Counted from the stretch's first letter, positions 1 through 9,734 are shown. The stretch is 64,000 bases of DNA from Brucella anthropi_A (GCF_046630315.1 NZ_LQBD01000037.1:117285-181284), one strand, 5' to 3'. Numbers and translations: made by a program. The notes: generated from the sequence alone by a model not told the origin.

Positions 1-1979
1 CACTCCTCGGGCTCCTCGCCCATCAATGACAGGCATTCCGCCCAGGCGTTATCAAGGCTCTGCGCAATATCCTTGTGGGGCTCGCCATTCGGCACCGCCT
101 TTTCCAGCCATTCCACGACGCCGGGAGCATCGAACGGCATGAGCATCGCAATGATAGACGGGTCCGCACCTTCCTGTCGGGCGACAAGCGGGCCCAAATG
201 CTTGCTGAACCAGACCTCGAATAAAGCCGCAGGCGCTGAATTTGCCGCCAGATCGCCATCCCAGTTCTGAAGCAGTCGCCACGCGGATGTCTCGCTGATC
301 GGACCCGGCATCGCCTTCAGGCATTTCAGCGCGCGCGCGGCAATCGGTGAAAAGGTCGAACATTGCAATCGCGCGCAATCCTCAAGCGAAATCGGCGTAT
401 CACGCGACAGTTCCCGGTGCAGCGTGTCATGCCTGCTGCTGTCGAGCCATTCATAACCGATGGCCGGATTTGCAGCAGCCCAATCATCCGGCACGTTCAT
501 CGCATTGGCGGTCGCGATAAAGCCGCGTTCAGGATTGACTTCAAATGGCGCCGCTTGCGGCGGCAGATAACCGTTCCATTCATAGCGTCCATCGCCCGGA
601 ACGGGCAGCAAGCCATCCCAATTCCGACGCATGGGCGTCGCACCGGAAGGTTTCCACGCAATCAAATTGGCCGTATCCGCGTAAATATGGTTGACCGATG
701 GACAACCCCATCCATTCAGCGCCTTGGCATATTCCGCATAGGTTTTTGCCTTCATGACCGAGAGACTGGCCATATAAGGCGCCATCCCGGCATCCATCCA
801 GACGGTTCGCAGCCCGAAAGCCCGATTGTTCTCCACGTCCCGATAGATGACGGGACCATGCCGGGTAAATTCCAGCGTCGTCGTTTGGTCCGGATAGCCC
901 TTGACCGGAATGGATTCCGTAACGGTCGTGACTTTTTCCCAACCATCTTGATAGGCATATTGTCCGGGATCATCTTCGCGGGTCCGGTAGACATAGATAT
1001 CTTCCTGATCCGCCCCGAAAATGGTGAGGCCAAAAGCGGCAGTCCCGTTATGGCCCATCGATATGCCCGGCACCATCGGTTCACCGGCGCCGATCACATC
1101 GAGCCCCGGCATCGACAGGTGCACAACGTAACGGATAGACGGCAAAACATGTGTCCGATGCGGATCAAGCGCCAGTATCGGACGTCCCGTACTGGTTTTC
1201 TCAGAAGAAATTGCCCAATTGTTCGAGCCCTCTTCAAAGGAAGCCCTGACGATTTCGCCCGACGGCGCAAGGCTCGTCCAGAGAACGGCCTCCTCAAGCC
1301 TGGCCGCAAGCCGATCTTTCGAAAAGGTTGCAGGGCTGACGGCGAGGTTGAAATCACGCAAAACACGATCCGTCATGATCCCCGGATCAAAACCATCGAC
1401 CGGCTTCGGCAGGACATCGTGCGACAATTGCTTGCGCAAGCCATCAAGCCTTGCGCCCAGTTCGTTTCCGGCTGCGGCCATCACCTTTGACCGCAACAGT
1501 TCGGAAGATGCATTGCGTGTCAGCGAATGGGTCCGCACACGCACCACGTCTTCCGCCTTCCATCGGTCAGGGCGATGGCCAAGCAGTGCAAATTCCGGCG
1601 GAAGCGGTATTGAGCCTGCATCGCAGCCATCGACATAGGCATTGATCCCGTTGGCGAAAGCCGTACAGATTTCTTCCGAATCCGGCCCATAGGCCTTCCA
1701 TTCCGCCGCCATATCGCCGCGATAGAGAAACAGCCGGGCCGCCCTGTCCTGTTCGAGATAACCGGGGCCGAAATCGCGCGCCAGGAGGCCAAGACCACGC
1801 TTGCGCGCAATATCGATCTGCCAAAGGCGATCCCGTGCCGCATTCCACCCTTGCGCGAAGAAAAGATCATGAAGGTTGTTCGCCCGGATATGGGCCACGC
1901 CCCAACGGTCCACTTTGATCGTGACGTCCTCTTTCAATCCCCAAACCGCATGGGCCGCAAGTCGTTTCTCGTCGCGCAT
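1..1979 (-). CDS. Penicillin acylase family protein (Ntn hydrolase), 3' end outside window
   Basis: Continuous minus-strand frame of about 659 codons with no stop, running off the left edge, so the C-terminus is missing. Penicillin acylases, cephalosporin acylases and acyl-homoserine-lactone acylases are made as precursors that cut themselves so that a Ser becomes the N-terminal nucleophile of the beta chain. Here the motif EEGSNNW places that Gly/Ser junction at Ser252, the expected place for an alpha-spacer-beta precursor. The ATG at 1979 follows an AGGTG sequence. I see no Sec signal at the N-terminus (MRDEKRLAAH), unlike periplasmic relatives, so it may be cytoplasmic. The two M20 peptidases and the peptide ABC genes upstream on the same strand suggest it de-acylates an imported amide or modified peptide. 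The substrate (penicillin, AHL or acyl-peptide) is inference only. Confidence 0.9.
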   Translation of the reverse strand, partial: MRDEKRLAAHAVWGLKEDVTIKVDRWGVAHIRANNLHDLFFAQGWNAARDRLWQIDIARKRGLGLLARDFGPGYLEQDRAARLFLYRGDMAAEWKAYGPDSEEICTAFANGINAYVDGCDAGSIPLPPEFALLGHRPDRWKAEDVVRVRTHSLTRNASSELLRSKVMAAAGNELGARLDGLRKQLSHDVLPKPVDGFDPGIMTDRVLRDFNLAVSPATFSKDRLAARLEEAVLWTSLAPSGEIVRASFEEGSNNWAISSEKTSTGRPILALDPHRTHVLPSIRYVVHLSMPGLDVIGAGEPMVPGISMGHNGTAAFGLTIFGADQEDIYVYRTREDDPGQYAYQDGWEKVTTVTESIPVKGYPDQTTTLEFTRHGPVIYRDVENNRAFGLRTVWMDAGMAPYMASLSVMKAKTYAEYAKALNGWGCPSVNHIYADTANLIAWKPSGATPMRRNWDGLLPVPGDGRYEWNGYLPPQAAPFEVNPERGFIATANAMNVPDDWAAANPAIGYEWLDSSRHDTLHRELSRDTPISLEDCARLQCSTFSPIAARALKCLKAMPGPISETSAWRLLQNWDGDLAANSAPAALFEVWFSKHLGPLVARQEGADPSIIAMLMPFDAPGVVEWLEKAVPNGEPHKDIAQSLDNAWAECLSLMGEEPEE

Positions 1980-1997
1980 GGCTGCACCTGTTGTTGG

Positions 1998-2148
1998 TTA
2001 GAGCATTTTCAAGCCAAAAGTCCGAAGCGCCTATGCGGGGGAAACCAGTCCACTGGGCTGATTTCCGCTCCCGCTTCGATGCGTCGGATAATGCGTTAAA
2101 ACAAATAGATAGAGCGGTTCCGACGATTCCATTTAAACCGGAACCGGT
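1998..2148. repeat. Bru-RS-like intergenic repeat
   Basis: This gap holds GAGCATTTTC, then TAATGCGTTAAAACAAATAG, then GAGCGGTTCCGACGATTCC facing CCGGAACCGGTC. The same order of blocks, diverged, occurs at 52680-52783, and fragments occur at other gaps. It resembles the short palindromic repeats scattered through Brucella genomes. No gene is seen. Confidence 0.6.
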
Positions 2149-3282
2149 CTAGTTGAGCCGCAAGAACAGGCCCGCGTGGAGGCGCGCCCGTTCGATCAGG
2201 CTGTCCTCGAAGATATGCTCACCCAGAGTATGAAGGCCTTCGCCCCGAACGCCGATGGAGTCGAGCGTCGGCACACCAAGCGCGCCTGTGAAATTGCCAT
2301 CCGAACCACCGCCCGAACTCTGGGCCGTCATCGTGAACCCGATCTCCTTCGCAATGTCATTGGCGAAGTTGAAGAGCGCCATATCCTGGGGTTGTCCGTG
2401 TTCCCAGACGGGGCGCGTCACGCCGCGTGTGACGATGAACTCCACATCGTCTTTCTCGCCCGCAAGCGCCATGATGCGGGAAACACCGTCCTCCAGATCC
2501 CGCTGGGTCTTGGCCATGCTGAGTGCTTCGGCCTTGCAGCTCGACGAAACGCAATTGACCCATTGTCCGGCCTGAATGACACCGACCGAAAAGGTGCAGT
2601 CATCTGTGGTGAGCGCTTCAATATCGATGATCTTTTCCGCCATGCGGCGGATGGCGGAACGGCCTTCCTGAAGCATCCAGCCGGCATGGCTCGGACGTCC
2701 AACGGTTTCAAGATTATAGCGTGCAATCGCGTAACGCCCCACGACGGCGCCACCGTCACGACGCGCCGGTTCGGGAACCAGCACATATTTGTTCTTGAGC
2801 GCTTCCTGCTCAATCAGATCACGCGTGGAAGGCGTTCCGACTTCTTCATCGGGCGTCAGCAGGAATGTCACCGGCAAGTTTGTCGCCAGCCCCGAACGGG
2901 CAATCTGGCGCATTGCCTCAAGGGCGACGAAATTGCCGCCCTTCATATCCTGAATCCCCGGGCCGTAAATCTTGCCATCCTCGCGGCGATAAGGGTTCAC
3001 ATCGATGACGCCGAGCGGATGGACCGTATCGAGATGGCCGGAAACCAGAATACCCGGCTTGCCCTGATCCGCATGCGGAAAACGAGCCCGCAACGACCCA
3101 CCAAAGCCCATGCGTCCGGGAATGAATTCCACGCTCGCACCGGCAGCGGCAAAATCATAGGCGGCAGCGTCAACCATGCGGTTCACGGCGGCTGCATCGA
3201 AGGTCGGACTTTCGGTTTCGATCCATGGGCGCAGGCGCGCAATCATATCATCGAGATCAAACGGCAATTCATGCGCACTCAT
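2149..3282 (-). CDS. M20 family metallopeptidase (glutamate carboxypeptidase/ArgE-DapE type)
   Basis: 377-residue cytoplasmic zinc peptidase of the M20 family. The di-zinc site can be read: SGHLDTVHP (His83, Asp85), the bridging Asp112 in GIQDMKGG, and the catalytic Glu pair 146-147 in TPDEEVGTP. Family members remove C-terminal Glu or N-acyl groups, or cut dipeptides. The start codon overlaps the stop of the M20D gene by four bases (ATGA), so the two are translationally coupled. It lies at the 3' side of an operon with the dipeptide-type ABC transporter, so a role in cutting an imported dipeptide or acyl-amino acid is likely. No signal peptide is visible. Exact specificity is unknown. Confidence 0.9.
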   Translation of the reverse strand: MSAHELPFDLDDMIARLRPWIETESPTFDAAAVNRMVDAAAYDFAAAGASVEFIPGRMGFGGSLRARFPHADQGKPGILVSGHLDTVHPLGVIDVNPYRREDGKIYGPGIQDMKGGNFVALEAMRQIARSGLATNLPVTFLLTPDEEVGTPSTRDLIEQEALKNKYVLVPEPARRDGGAVVGRYAIARYNLETVGRPSHAGWMLQEGRSAIRRMAEKIIDIEALTTDDCTFSVGVIQAGQWVNCVSSSCKAEALSMAKTQRDLEDGVSRIMALAGEKDDVEFIVTRGVTRPVWEHGQPQDMALFNFANDIAKEIGFTMTAQSSGGGSDGNFTGALGVPTLDSIGVRGEGLHTLGEHIFEDSLIERARLHAGLFLRLN

Positions 3283-4460
3283 GCGGAAAGTTCCTTATTC
3301 ACTGGCAGACGGGTTTCCACGATCCGGGCATAGATCGACGAGCCGATGGGCAGCGTCGCGGGATCGAGCGTAAAGGCGGGGTTGTGGAGGGCGGCTTTGC
3401 CGCCATGCAGCACATTGATGTAAGCGCCAGGCACGCGGGCGAGCATGTCCGCGAAATCCTCGCTGCCCATGAAGGCGGGACAATCATCGGTCACGTTTTC
3501 TTCGCCCAGGACATCGCGTGCTGCCGCGATATAGGCGTCCGTCAATTCATGATCGTTGCGCAAAACATCAAACACATTGCGGATATCGACATCGACCGTA
3601 ATGCCGTAACCTGCTGCGATACCGGCACAGATTTCACGCAGGCGGCTTTCGGCAAGATCGCAGACCCGCTGTTCGAAATAACGGATCGTGCCGGTGATCG
3701 TGGCGACTTCCGGCACGATATTATAGGCACTGCCCGTATGGAACTGCGTGCAGGAGACGACACAGGCTTCCGTGGCTGGAATGTTGCGGGACACGATGGT
3801 CTGCAACTGGCCGACGAGATCGGCACCGATCACCAGCACGTCACGCGCATTATGCGGCTGGGCGGCATGGCTGCCCTTGCCGGTCAGCTTGATGTCGAAG
3901 AAGCTGGCGCCCGCCATGGCGGCACCCTTGCGGATCGCGGCCTTGCCGAGTGTGCCGAGGGGCTGATTGTGCATTCCATAGATTTCATCACAGGGAAACC
4001 GCTCGAAAAGCCCCTCCGCTATCATGCGCCGCGCGCCGCCGAGACCTTCTTCCGCCGGCTGGAATACGAAAACCGCACTGCCTTCGAAATTGCGCGTTGC
4101 CGCCAGATATTGTGCGGCGCCGAGCAGCATCGTCGTGTGTCCATCGTGACCGCAGGCGTGCATACGTCCGGGATTTTGCGAGCTATAGGGAACGCCGGAA
4201 ATTTCATCGATAGGCAGCGCATCCATATCGGCGCGCAGGCCGATGCGGCGATTGCCACCGTTGCGCCCCGTCAATATCCCGACGACACCAGTTCCGGCGA
4301 TACCGGTATGGACTTCATCGAAGCCCCATTTTTCCAGAAGGCCAGCCACAACGCCTGAAGCGTGTTTCTCCTCGAAACCAATTTCGGGATGGCGATGAAG
4401 ATCCTCGAAAACCGCACGCATTTCGCCGGCTTTCTTCTCGATAAACGGTATGATGGGCAT
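3279..4460 (-). CDS. M20D amidohydrolase (hippurate hydrolase / N-acyl-amino-acid deacylase type)
   Basis: 393-residue member of the M20D amidohydrolase family, which includes hippurate hydrolase and IAA-amino acid hydrolase. The diagnostic metal-binding Cys-His pair is in MHACGHDGHT (Cys103, His105), and the general base Glu is in QPAEEG (Glu137-138). The start ATG at 4460 is preceded by a weak GGAAT. The stop overlaps the next M20 gene, and 59 bases separate it from the ABC ATPase gene upstream. It probably removes an N-acyl or aroyl group from an imported amino acid conjugate. The family assignment is secure; the substrate is not. Confidence 0.9.
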   Translation of the reverse strand: MPIIPFIEKKAGEMRAVFEDLHRHPEIGFEEKHASGVVAGLLEKWGFDEVHTGIAGTGVVGILTGRNGGNRRIGLRADMDALPIDEISGVPYSSQNPGRMHACGHDGHTTMLLGAAQYLAATRNFEGSAVFVFQPAEEGLGGARRMIAEGLFERFPCDEIYGMHNQPLGTLGKAAIRKGAAMAGASFFDIKLTGKGSHAAQPHNARDVLVIGADLVGQLQTIVSRNIPATEACVVSCTQFHTGSAYNIVPEVATITGTIRYFEQRVCDLAESRLREICAGIAAGYGITVDVDIRNVFDVLRNDHELTDAYIAAARDVLGEENVTDDCPAFMGSEDFADMLARVPGAYINVLHGGKAALHNPAFTLDPATLPIGSSIYARIVETRLPVNKELSA

Positions 4461-4519
4461 GGATTCATTCCTGTTTGAACCATTGAAGATGACCGGGGCT
4501 GCGATCCGCAGCCCCTCGA

Positions 4520-6166
4520 TCAGGCGGCGGGGCGGCCCGCCGCAAAATCCCAGAAGCGGCCCGGAGCGGCTTCGATCAACGAGCGTGTATAGTCATGGGA
4601 CGGGTTGCCGAGCACATCCGCGGCGTTACCCTGTTCGACGACCTGCCCGCGTTTCATGACCAGCACCTCATCGCAGATCTGCGCCGCAACACGCAGGTCA
4701 TGCGTGATGAAAATGATCGCGATGCCGGTGTCCTTCTGCAGTTGCGCCAGAAGATCGAGAACCTGCGCCTGCACGGAGACATCGAGTGCCGACACGGCTT
4801 CATCGGCAACCAGAATATCCGGGCGAAGAGCGACAGCACGCGCAATGGCGATGCGCTGCCGCTGCCCGCCCGAAAACTGGTGCGGATATCGTTTCAGGGC
4901 ATCTTCCGGCAGGGAAACGATCTTCAGCAGGCGCTTGGCTTCGGTGACGGCATCCTCATAGGGAACGCCATAGTTGAGCGGCCCTTCGGTCAGGCTCTGT
5001 TCGATGGTCCAGCGCGGATTGAGCGAGCGGAACGGGTCCTGAAAGACGACCTGAAGCTTTTTGCGAAATGGCTTCATCTCGCGTTTTCCAAGATGGGCGA
5101 TATCGCGCCCGCCCACGACGATTTCGCCTTCCGTCGGCTCGATCAGGCGCATGATCGAACGCGCCACGGTGGTTTTGCCCGAACCGGATTCACCGACAAT
5201 GCCGAGCGTTCGCCCCGGCTGGAGATCGAAACTGACCTCGCGCGATGCCTTGACGCCAGGTTTCCTGCTGAAAAGACCGCCGCTTCGATAAGTCATGCCG
5301 AGATCACGCACACGGATGACCGCTTCGCGCTCCTGCTGCTCGCGCGCCGAGCGGGGGATGAGACTTGGCACGGAACCCAACAAATCCTTTGTATATTGCT
5401 GCTGGGGCGCCGACAGAACCTGGCGGATGGTGCCCCGCTCTACAATCTCGCCGCTACGCATGACGCAGACCCGGTCCGCGATCTCGGCGACGACGCCCAT
5501 ATCATGCGTGATGAACAGAACCGCAGTTCCGTGCTTTTCCTGCAATTCCGCGATCAGCGACAGAATCTGCTTCTGTGTGGTCACGTCGAGCGCTGTCGTC
5601 GGCTCATCTGCAATCAGAACCACAGGCTCCAGAATAAGCGCCATCGCGATCATGATGCGCTGGCGCTGACCGCCCGACAACTGATGCGGGTAGCTCTGGT
5701 AGATGCGCTCCACATCGGGCAGATGAACCTGCTCCATGATATTGATGACCCTGGCACGCTTGGCAGCCGCCGAAAGTCCGGTATGGATATCCAGAACTTC
5801 CGTGATCTGCTCTCCAACCCGCATCACCGGATTGAGCGCGGTCATCGGCTCCTGAAAGATCATCGAGATGCGCGTGGCGCGCATCCTTTTCATATCGGCT
5901 GGCGAAAGTTGCAAAAGGTCCTGCCCGTCGAGGCGGATTGCGCCACTTTTCACGCGCAGCGCATTCTGCGGCAGAAGGCCCATGGCCGTCAGGGATGTGA
6001 CGGATTTTCCCGAACCTGATTCACCGACGAGGCAGACTGTTTCGCCTTTCCGGATATCGAAGCTCACACCGCGAAGGACAGGCGTGCCGCCGGGGAGCGC
6101 CACAACGAGATTGTCCACTTCCAGCACGACAGGTTCTGCCGAAAAGTCACGATTTCGCAGTTCCAT
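4520..6166 (-). CDS. Dipeptide/oligopeptide ABC transporter, fused double ATP-binding protein
   Basis: 548 residues holding two complete ABC domains, equivalent to DppD plus DppF (GsiA type). The first Walker A is VGESGSGKSV (residues 48-57) with signature LSGGQRQR and Walker B VVLIADEPTTALD. The second half has VGESGSGKTTV, FSGGQRQR and ILVADEAVSALD. Note DEA rather than DEP in the second Walker B; Glu is retained. It energises the two permeases encoded just upstream: the permease stop and this ATG are separated by one base (TGA-C-ATG). It acts at the cytoplasmic face of the inner membrane. Confidence 0.95.
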   Translation of the reverse strand: MELRNRDFSAEPVVLEVDNLVVALPGGTPVLRGVSFDIRKGETVCLVGESGSGKSVTSLTAMGLLPQNALRVKSGAIRLDGQDLLQLSPADMKRMRATRISMIFQEPMTALNPVMRVGEQITEVLDIHTGLSAAAKRARVINIMEQVHLPDVERIYQSYPHQLSGGQRQRIMIAMALILEPVVLIADEPTTALDVTTQKQILSLIAELQEKHGTAVLFITHDMGVVAEIADRVCVMRSGEIVERGTIRQVLSAPQQQYTKDLLGSVPSLIPRSAREQQEREAVIRVRDLGMTYRSGGLFSRKPGVKASREVSFDLQPGRTLGIVGESGSGKTTVARSIMRLIEPTEGEIVVGGRDIAHLGKREMKPFRKKLQVVFQDPFRSLNPRWTIEQSLTEGPLNYGVPYEDAVTEAKRLLKIVSLPEDALKRYPHQFSGGQRQRIAIARAVALRPDILVADEAVSALDVSVQAQVLDLLAQLQKDTGIAIIFITHDLRVAAQICDEVLVMKRGQVVEQGNAADVLGNPSHDYTRSLIEAAPGRFWDFAAGRPAA

Positions 6167-6167
6167 G

Positions 6168-7049
6168 TCAGCCCTCCCGTTTTTTCAGGCGCGGATCGAG
6201 TGTATCGCGTGCCGCATCGCCCAGAAGATTGATCGAAAGGACGCAGAGCGTCAGCAAAAGTCCCGGCCAGAGCACGATCGATGGCTTGATGCGGAAGAAC
6301 TGGCGCCCTTCCGCCATGATGTTTCCCCAGGTCGGTATTTCGGTGCTGATGCCAGCGCCGAGGAAGGAGAGGATCGCCTCGGTCAGGATCGCCGATGCGA
6401 CGATATAGGTGCCCTGCACGATCAGCGGCGCCATGGTGTTCGGCAAAAGATGCTGGAACAGGATTTTCGGTGTGCTGGAGCCAAGCGCCAAAGCGGCCTC
6501 GACATAAGGCTCCTCCCTGGCGCTCAGAATGACCGAACGGACCAGGCGCACCACACGCGGGATTTCGGGAATGGTGATCGCCACGATCACCGAGCCGATC
6601 GAAGGTCCGTTGAGCGCGACCAGCGCAATGGCGATCAGGATCGAAGGCATCGCCATCAGCGCGTCCATCATGCGCATGATGATCGCATCGGCAGTTCGGA
6701 AGAAACCGGCGACAAGACCGATGAATACGCCGACCGCTATGGAAGCCGCCGCCGCGAGAAGCCCGATCAGGAGAGAAATGCGCCCCCCAAGGATCATACG
6801 CGAGAAAAGATCCCGACCGTAATTGTCCGTGCCAAGCAGATATTCGTCTGAAGGCGGCTTGAGACGCATCATCGGGTTCATGGCCAGCGGATCGTGAGGC
6901 GCGATCCAAGGGGAGACGAGGGTGAGAAGAATGATTGCAGCCAGAAGCACGGCGGCAATCAGCGGTCCGATGCCAACGCGGGCGACGCGCGGCAGCGAAA
7001 ACAGGCGCAGCATCCAGTGCATGCCAGCCGATGTCGGTTCTGTGCGCAT
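6168..7049 (-). CDS. Peptide ABC transporter permease (DppC type)
   Basis: 293-residue inner-membrane permease. The start is the ATG at 7049 (MRTEPTSAG), which overlaps the upstream permease stop (TGATG). The frame stays open further upstream, but that part only shadows the neighbouring gene. It shows an OppC-type N-terminal helix, the LLGTDNYGRDLFSRM motif typical of DppC/OppC, about six hydrophobic segments, and the EAA loop EAALALGSSTPKILFQHLLP. It pairs with the DppB-like permease and the double ATPase. Confidence 0.93.
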   Translation of the reverse strand: MRTEPTSAGMHWMLRLFSLPRVARVGIGPLIAAVLLAAIILLTLVSPWIAPHDPLAMNPMMRLKPPSDEYLLGTDNYGRDLFSRMILGGRISLLIGLLAAAASIAVGVFIGLVAGFFRTADAIIMRMMDALMAMPSILIAIALVALNGPSIGSVIVAITIPEIPRVVRLVRSVILSAREEPYVEAALALGSSTPKILFQHLLPNTMAPLIVQGTYIVASAILTEAILSFLGAGISTEIPTWGNIMAEGRQFFRIKPSIVLWPGLLLTLCVLSINLLGDAARDTLDPRLKKREG

Positions 7050-7990
7050 CAATAACGAATCCTCGGGTCGAACAAAGTGTATGAAAGATCGATCAGCAGA
7101 TTGACGAACACATAGAGCGCGCTCGTCAGCAGGATCATGGCCTGAATCACCGGATAATCGCGGGCAAGCACCGCATCGACCGTCAGGCGGCCGATACCGG
7201 GAATGTTGAAGATGCTTTCCGTGACCACGACGCCGGAGATCAGCAGCGCAAACCCCGTGCCCACAATGGTGACGACCGGCACCGCCGCATTTTTCAAGGC
7301 ATGGACGAACAGAAGACGGCGATCGCTCACACCTTTGGCGCGCGCGGTACGGATATAGTCTTCGCCCAGAACATCCAGCATCGCTGCGCGGGTCATACGG
7401 GCAATCAGCGCAATATAGATGGAAGCCAGTGTCAGCGCGGGCAGGATTGCCCGTTCCATGAAGGCGCCGAAACCGGCCGATATCGGCTTGAACCCCTGCA
7501 CCGGCAGCCAGCCCAGATTGACCGAAAAAATCAGGAGCAGCACATAGCCCACCAGAAAGACGGGAACCGAAAAGCCAAGCACCGAGAAGCTCATCACCAG
7601 ATAGTCGATCCACGAGCGATGCCGCCATGCAGCAATCACCCCCATCGGGATCGCAACAAGAACCGCGATGATGATGGTCAGGACGGCAATCGAAATTGTC
7701 GGCCCGATGCGCTGCGAGACCATGTCCAGGACTGGCACGCCCGAAATCAGCGAAACACCAAGGTCGCCCTGAAATATCTTGCCCATCCAGGTGAAATATT
7801 GCGTCAGGATCGGTTCATTGAGGCCCATGGCCTCCCGAATGCGCTCAAGCTGCTCGGTCGTGGCAGCGTCGCCCGCGAGAATTGCAGCCGGATCGCCCGG
7901 CGTCAGTCGCAGGAGGAGGAAAACGAAAATCGATACCAGCAACAGTACCGGCACCAGCGCAAAGATGCGTTTTATCAGATAGACAGCCAT
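7049..7990 (-). CDS. Peptide ABC transporter permease (DppB type)
   Basis: 313-residue inner-membrane permease starting MAVYLIKRIFALVPVL, the usual DppB/OppB N-terminus. It contains the RLTPGDPAAIL motif, several membrane helices and the EAA-like loop YIRTARAKGVSDRRLLFVHA. A GTG two codons upstream (7996) is an alternative start; the ATG was chosen because it matches the family N-terminus. Its stop overlaps the DppC-type start by one base, which fits coupled synthesis of the two permease subunits. Confidence 0.93.
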   Translation of the reverse strand: MAVYLIKRIFALVPVLLLVSIFVFLLLRLTPGDPAAILAGDAATTEQLERIREAMGLNEPILTQYFTWMGKIFQGDLGVSLISGVPVLDMVSQRIGPTISIAVLTIIIAVLVAIPMGVIAAWRHRSWIDYLVMSFSVLGFSVPVFLVGYVLLLIFSVNLGWLPVQGFKPISAGFGAFMERAILPALTLASIYIALIARMTRAAMLDVLGEDYIRTARAKGVSDRRLLFVHALKNAAVPVVTIVGTGFALLISGVVVTESIFNIPGIGRLTVDAVLARDYPVIQAMILLTSALYVFVNLLIDLSYTLFDPRIRY

Positions 7991-8049
7991 ATGCACGCCC
8001 CGCGTGATGCGGAACCGGCGGGAGAAACCGGCGCCGCGGTGGACTGGGA

Positions 8050-8083
8050 GTTATCGCGCCCGGAACAGGCTGGGCGCGATAAC
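8050..8083 (-). promoter_or_regulatory. Intercistronic 12-bp stem-loop between substrate-binding protein and permease genes
   Basis: A perfect inverted repeat, GTTATCGCGCCC / GGGCGCGATAAC, with a 10-base loop lies in the 104-base gap after the binding-protein gene. There is no T-run after it on the minus strand. This is the usual place for a structure that protects or partly terminates the binding-protein mRNA, so that binding protein outnumbers permease. The function is inferred. Confidence 0.6.
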
Positions 8084-8094
8084 GGCGGGCAGGG

Positions 8095-9702
8095 TTACTC
8101 CTCGGTCTTCTTCACGTTCCAGAACACCGGAACGGGAGAACCGATCATGTCGACGATATTGGCGCGACGGCCCTGCGGCGGGTTATATTCACCAAGCGGG
8201 ATGTAGAGCACATTCTCAAGCGTATGGGCCTGTATCTTCTCGATCACGGCCTTCTGGTCTTCAGGCGTCTGCGCCGCGATATACTCTTTCTTCAACGCTT
8301 CGATCTTGTCATCCTGCGGCCAGCCGAACCAGCCTTGGTCGCCGCGACCATTCAGCATGACCGAGTTCAGTGGCGTCCAGATTTCCGGTATCTGCCAGTT
8401 CGTGAAGAAAATATTCCATCCACCCTTGGACGGCTCGTCCTTGGACGCGCGGCGACCGACCAGCGTTTGCCAATCCATCGGCTGCATATCAACGTTGAAC
8501 CCGGCGGCCCGCAATTGCTGTGCCGCGACGACAGGCTGGGGCGACAGGCTGGTCACATCTGTCGGCTGCATCAGCACAACGGGCTTGCCGTCATAGCCCG
8601 CCTTCTGCAACAGCGCCTTTGCCTCCTCGATATTGCCCTTACCGGTGATGCTCTCGGAACCGACATTGGTGGCATTGGGCGTTCCGCAACCAAAGATCGC
8701 ACCGCAAACCTTGTAATAGTTCGGGTCCGCCATCAGAGCGGCAAGCACCGGCTCCTGCGACATGGCCAGAAAAGCCGCACGGCGGATATCGGGATTGTCG
8801 AAAGGCGGATGCTTGAAATTGAGGCGTCCCATCGTCTGGTATCCGAGGGGATCACGCTGTTCCAGAACAATACTGTCGTCGCCATCCAGCAACGGAATGA
8901 GATCGACCGGAACCTGCTCGATATAGTCGATCTCGCCGCTGGTCAGGGCATTCACGGCGGTCTGCGCATCGGTCATCGTCACCCAGCGCACCTTGTCGAC
9001 ATTGACGACCTTGCCGCCAGCCATCCAGCTTGCCGGCTCCTTGCGCGGAACATAATCCTCATTCTTGACGTAGCTCACGCCGACACCGGGCTGGAATTCA
9101 CCGGGCACGAACTTGAACGGCCCGGAGCCGATATGTTCGGTGATGGCTGTATCGGCTGGCGTCGCCGCAATACGCGCAGGCATGATGAAGGGAGGCAGAG
9201 CCGCCTGCTTGGCAAGCGTATCGAGGAAGGGCGCAAATGGTTCCTTCAGGGTCCAGACAAGGGTTTTGTCGTCGGTCGCCTTGAGCGAATCCGTAATGTC
9301 CATGATAAGCTGGCCACCAGCATCGCGCTTGGCCCAGCGTTCAAGCGAAGCCACGGCATCAGCCGCGGTGACAGGCGCTCCATCGTGGAATTTCAGGCCA
9401 TCGCGCAGCGTGAAAGTATAGACCTTCTTGTCGTCGGACACGGTCCAGTCGGCCATTTGCGGCTGCGGCTTGAAGTTCTCGTCCACGGCAATCAGCACGT
9501 CATAGATCATATAGGCATGATCGCGCGTGATATGCGCCGTCGTGATGACCGGATCGAGAACGCGCAGATCCGAATGCATCACGGCGGTCAGCGTGGTTTC
9601 CGCCCATGCATTGCCAGCGCCCAAGGCAATCAGGGAAGCGGCGAGGCCATATTTCAGCCTGCGAAGAACAGGGCCAGGTTCGGGAGATCTGAAAAACTGC
9701 AT
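8095..9702 (-). CDS. Peptide ABC transporter substrate-binding protein (SBP_bac_5)
   Basis: 535-residue periplasmic binding protein of the DppA/OppA class. The start ATG at 9702 (MQFFRSPEPG) has a good AGAGGAA site; the frame is open further upstream but that region overlaps the preceding gene. The N-terminus has basic residues, a hydrophobic stretch and the cleavage-like site GNAWA-ETT, so it is exported. Family signatures include the SBP_bac_5 block YTFTLRDGLKFHDGAPVTA. It follows the MlrC-type gene by 32 bases and precedes the permease genes after a strong stem-loop. It should capture the peptide or amide that the linked hydrolases process. Confidence 0.94.
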   Translation of the reverse strand: MQFFRSPEPGPVLRRLKYGLAASLIALGAGNAWAETTLTAVMHSDLRVLDPVITTAHITRDHAYMIYDVLIAVDENFKPQPQMADWTVSDDKKVYTFTLRDGLKFHDGAPVTAADAVASLERWAKRDAGGQLIMDITDSLKATDDKTLVWTLKEPFAPFLDTLAKQAALPPFIMPARIAATPADTAITEHIGSGPFKFVPGEFQPGVGVSYVKNEDYVPRKEPASWMAGGKVVNVDKVRWVTMTDAQTAVNALTSGEIDYIEQVPVDLIPLLDGDDSIVLEQRDPLGYQTMGRLNFKHPPFDNPDIRRAAFLAMSQEPVLAALMADPNYYKVCGAIFGCGTPNATNVGSESITGKGNIEEAKALLQKAGYDGKPVVLMQPTDVTSLSPQPVVAAQQLRAAGFNVDMQPMDWQTLVGRRASKDEPSKGGWNIFFTNWQIPEIWTPLNSVMLNGRGDQGWFGWPQDDKIEALKKEYIAAQTPEDQKAVIEKIQAHTLENVLYIPLGEYNPPQGRRANIVDMIGSPVPVFWNVKKTEE

Positions 9703-9734
9703 CTGTTTGATTCCTCTGAAGGTTGTTGTTGTTC

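Noticed and set aside
363..1490. 375-codon plus-strand open frame
   Set aside because: It is antisense to the penicillin-acylase-type gene, which is continuous on the minus strand with clear motifs. The plus-strand product is rich in Arg, His and Ile without domain features.
6168..7628. Extended N-terminus for the DppC-type permease
   Set aside because: The extra 193 codons overlap the DppB-type gene in another frame and do not resemble a permease. The TGATG overlap at 7049 gives a natural start.
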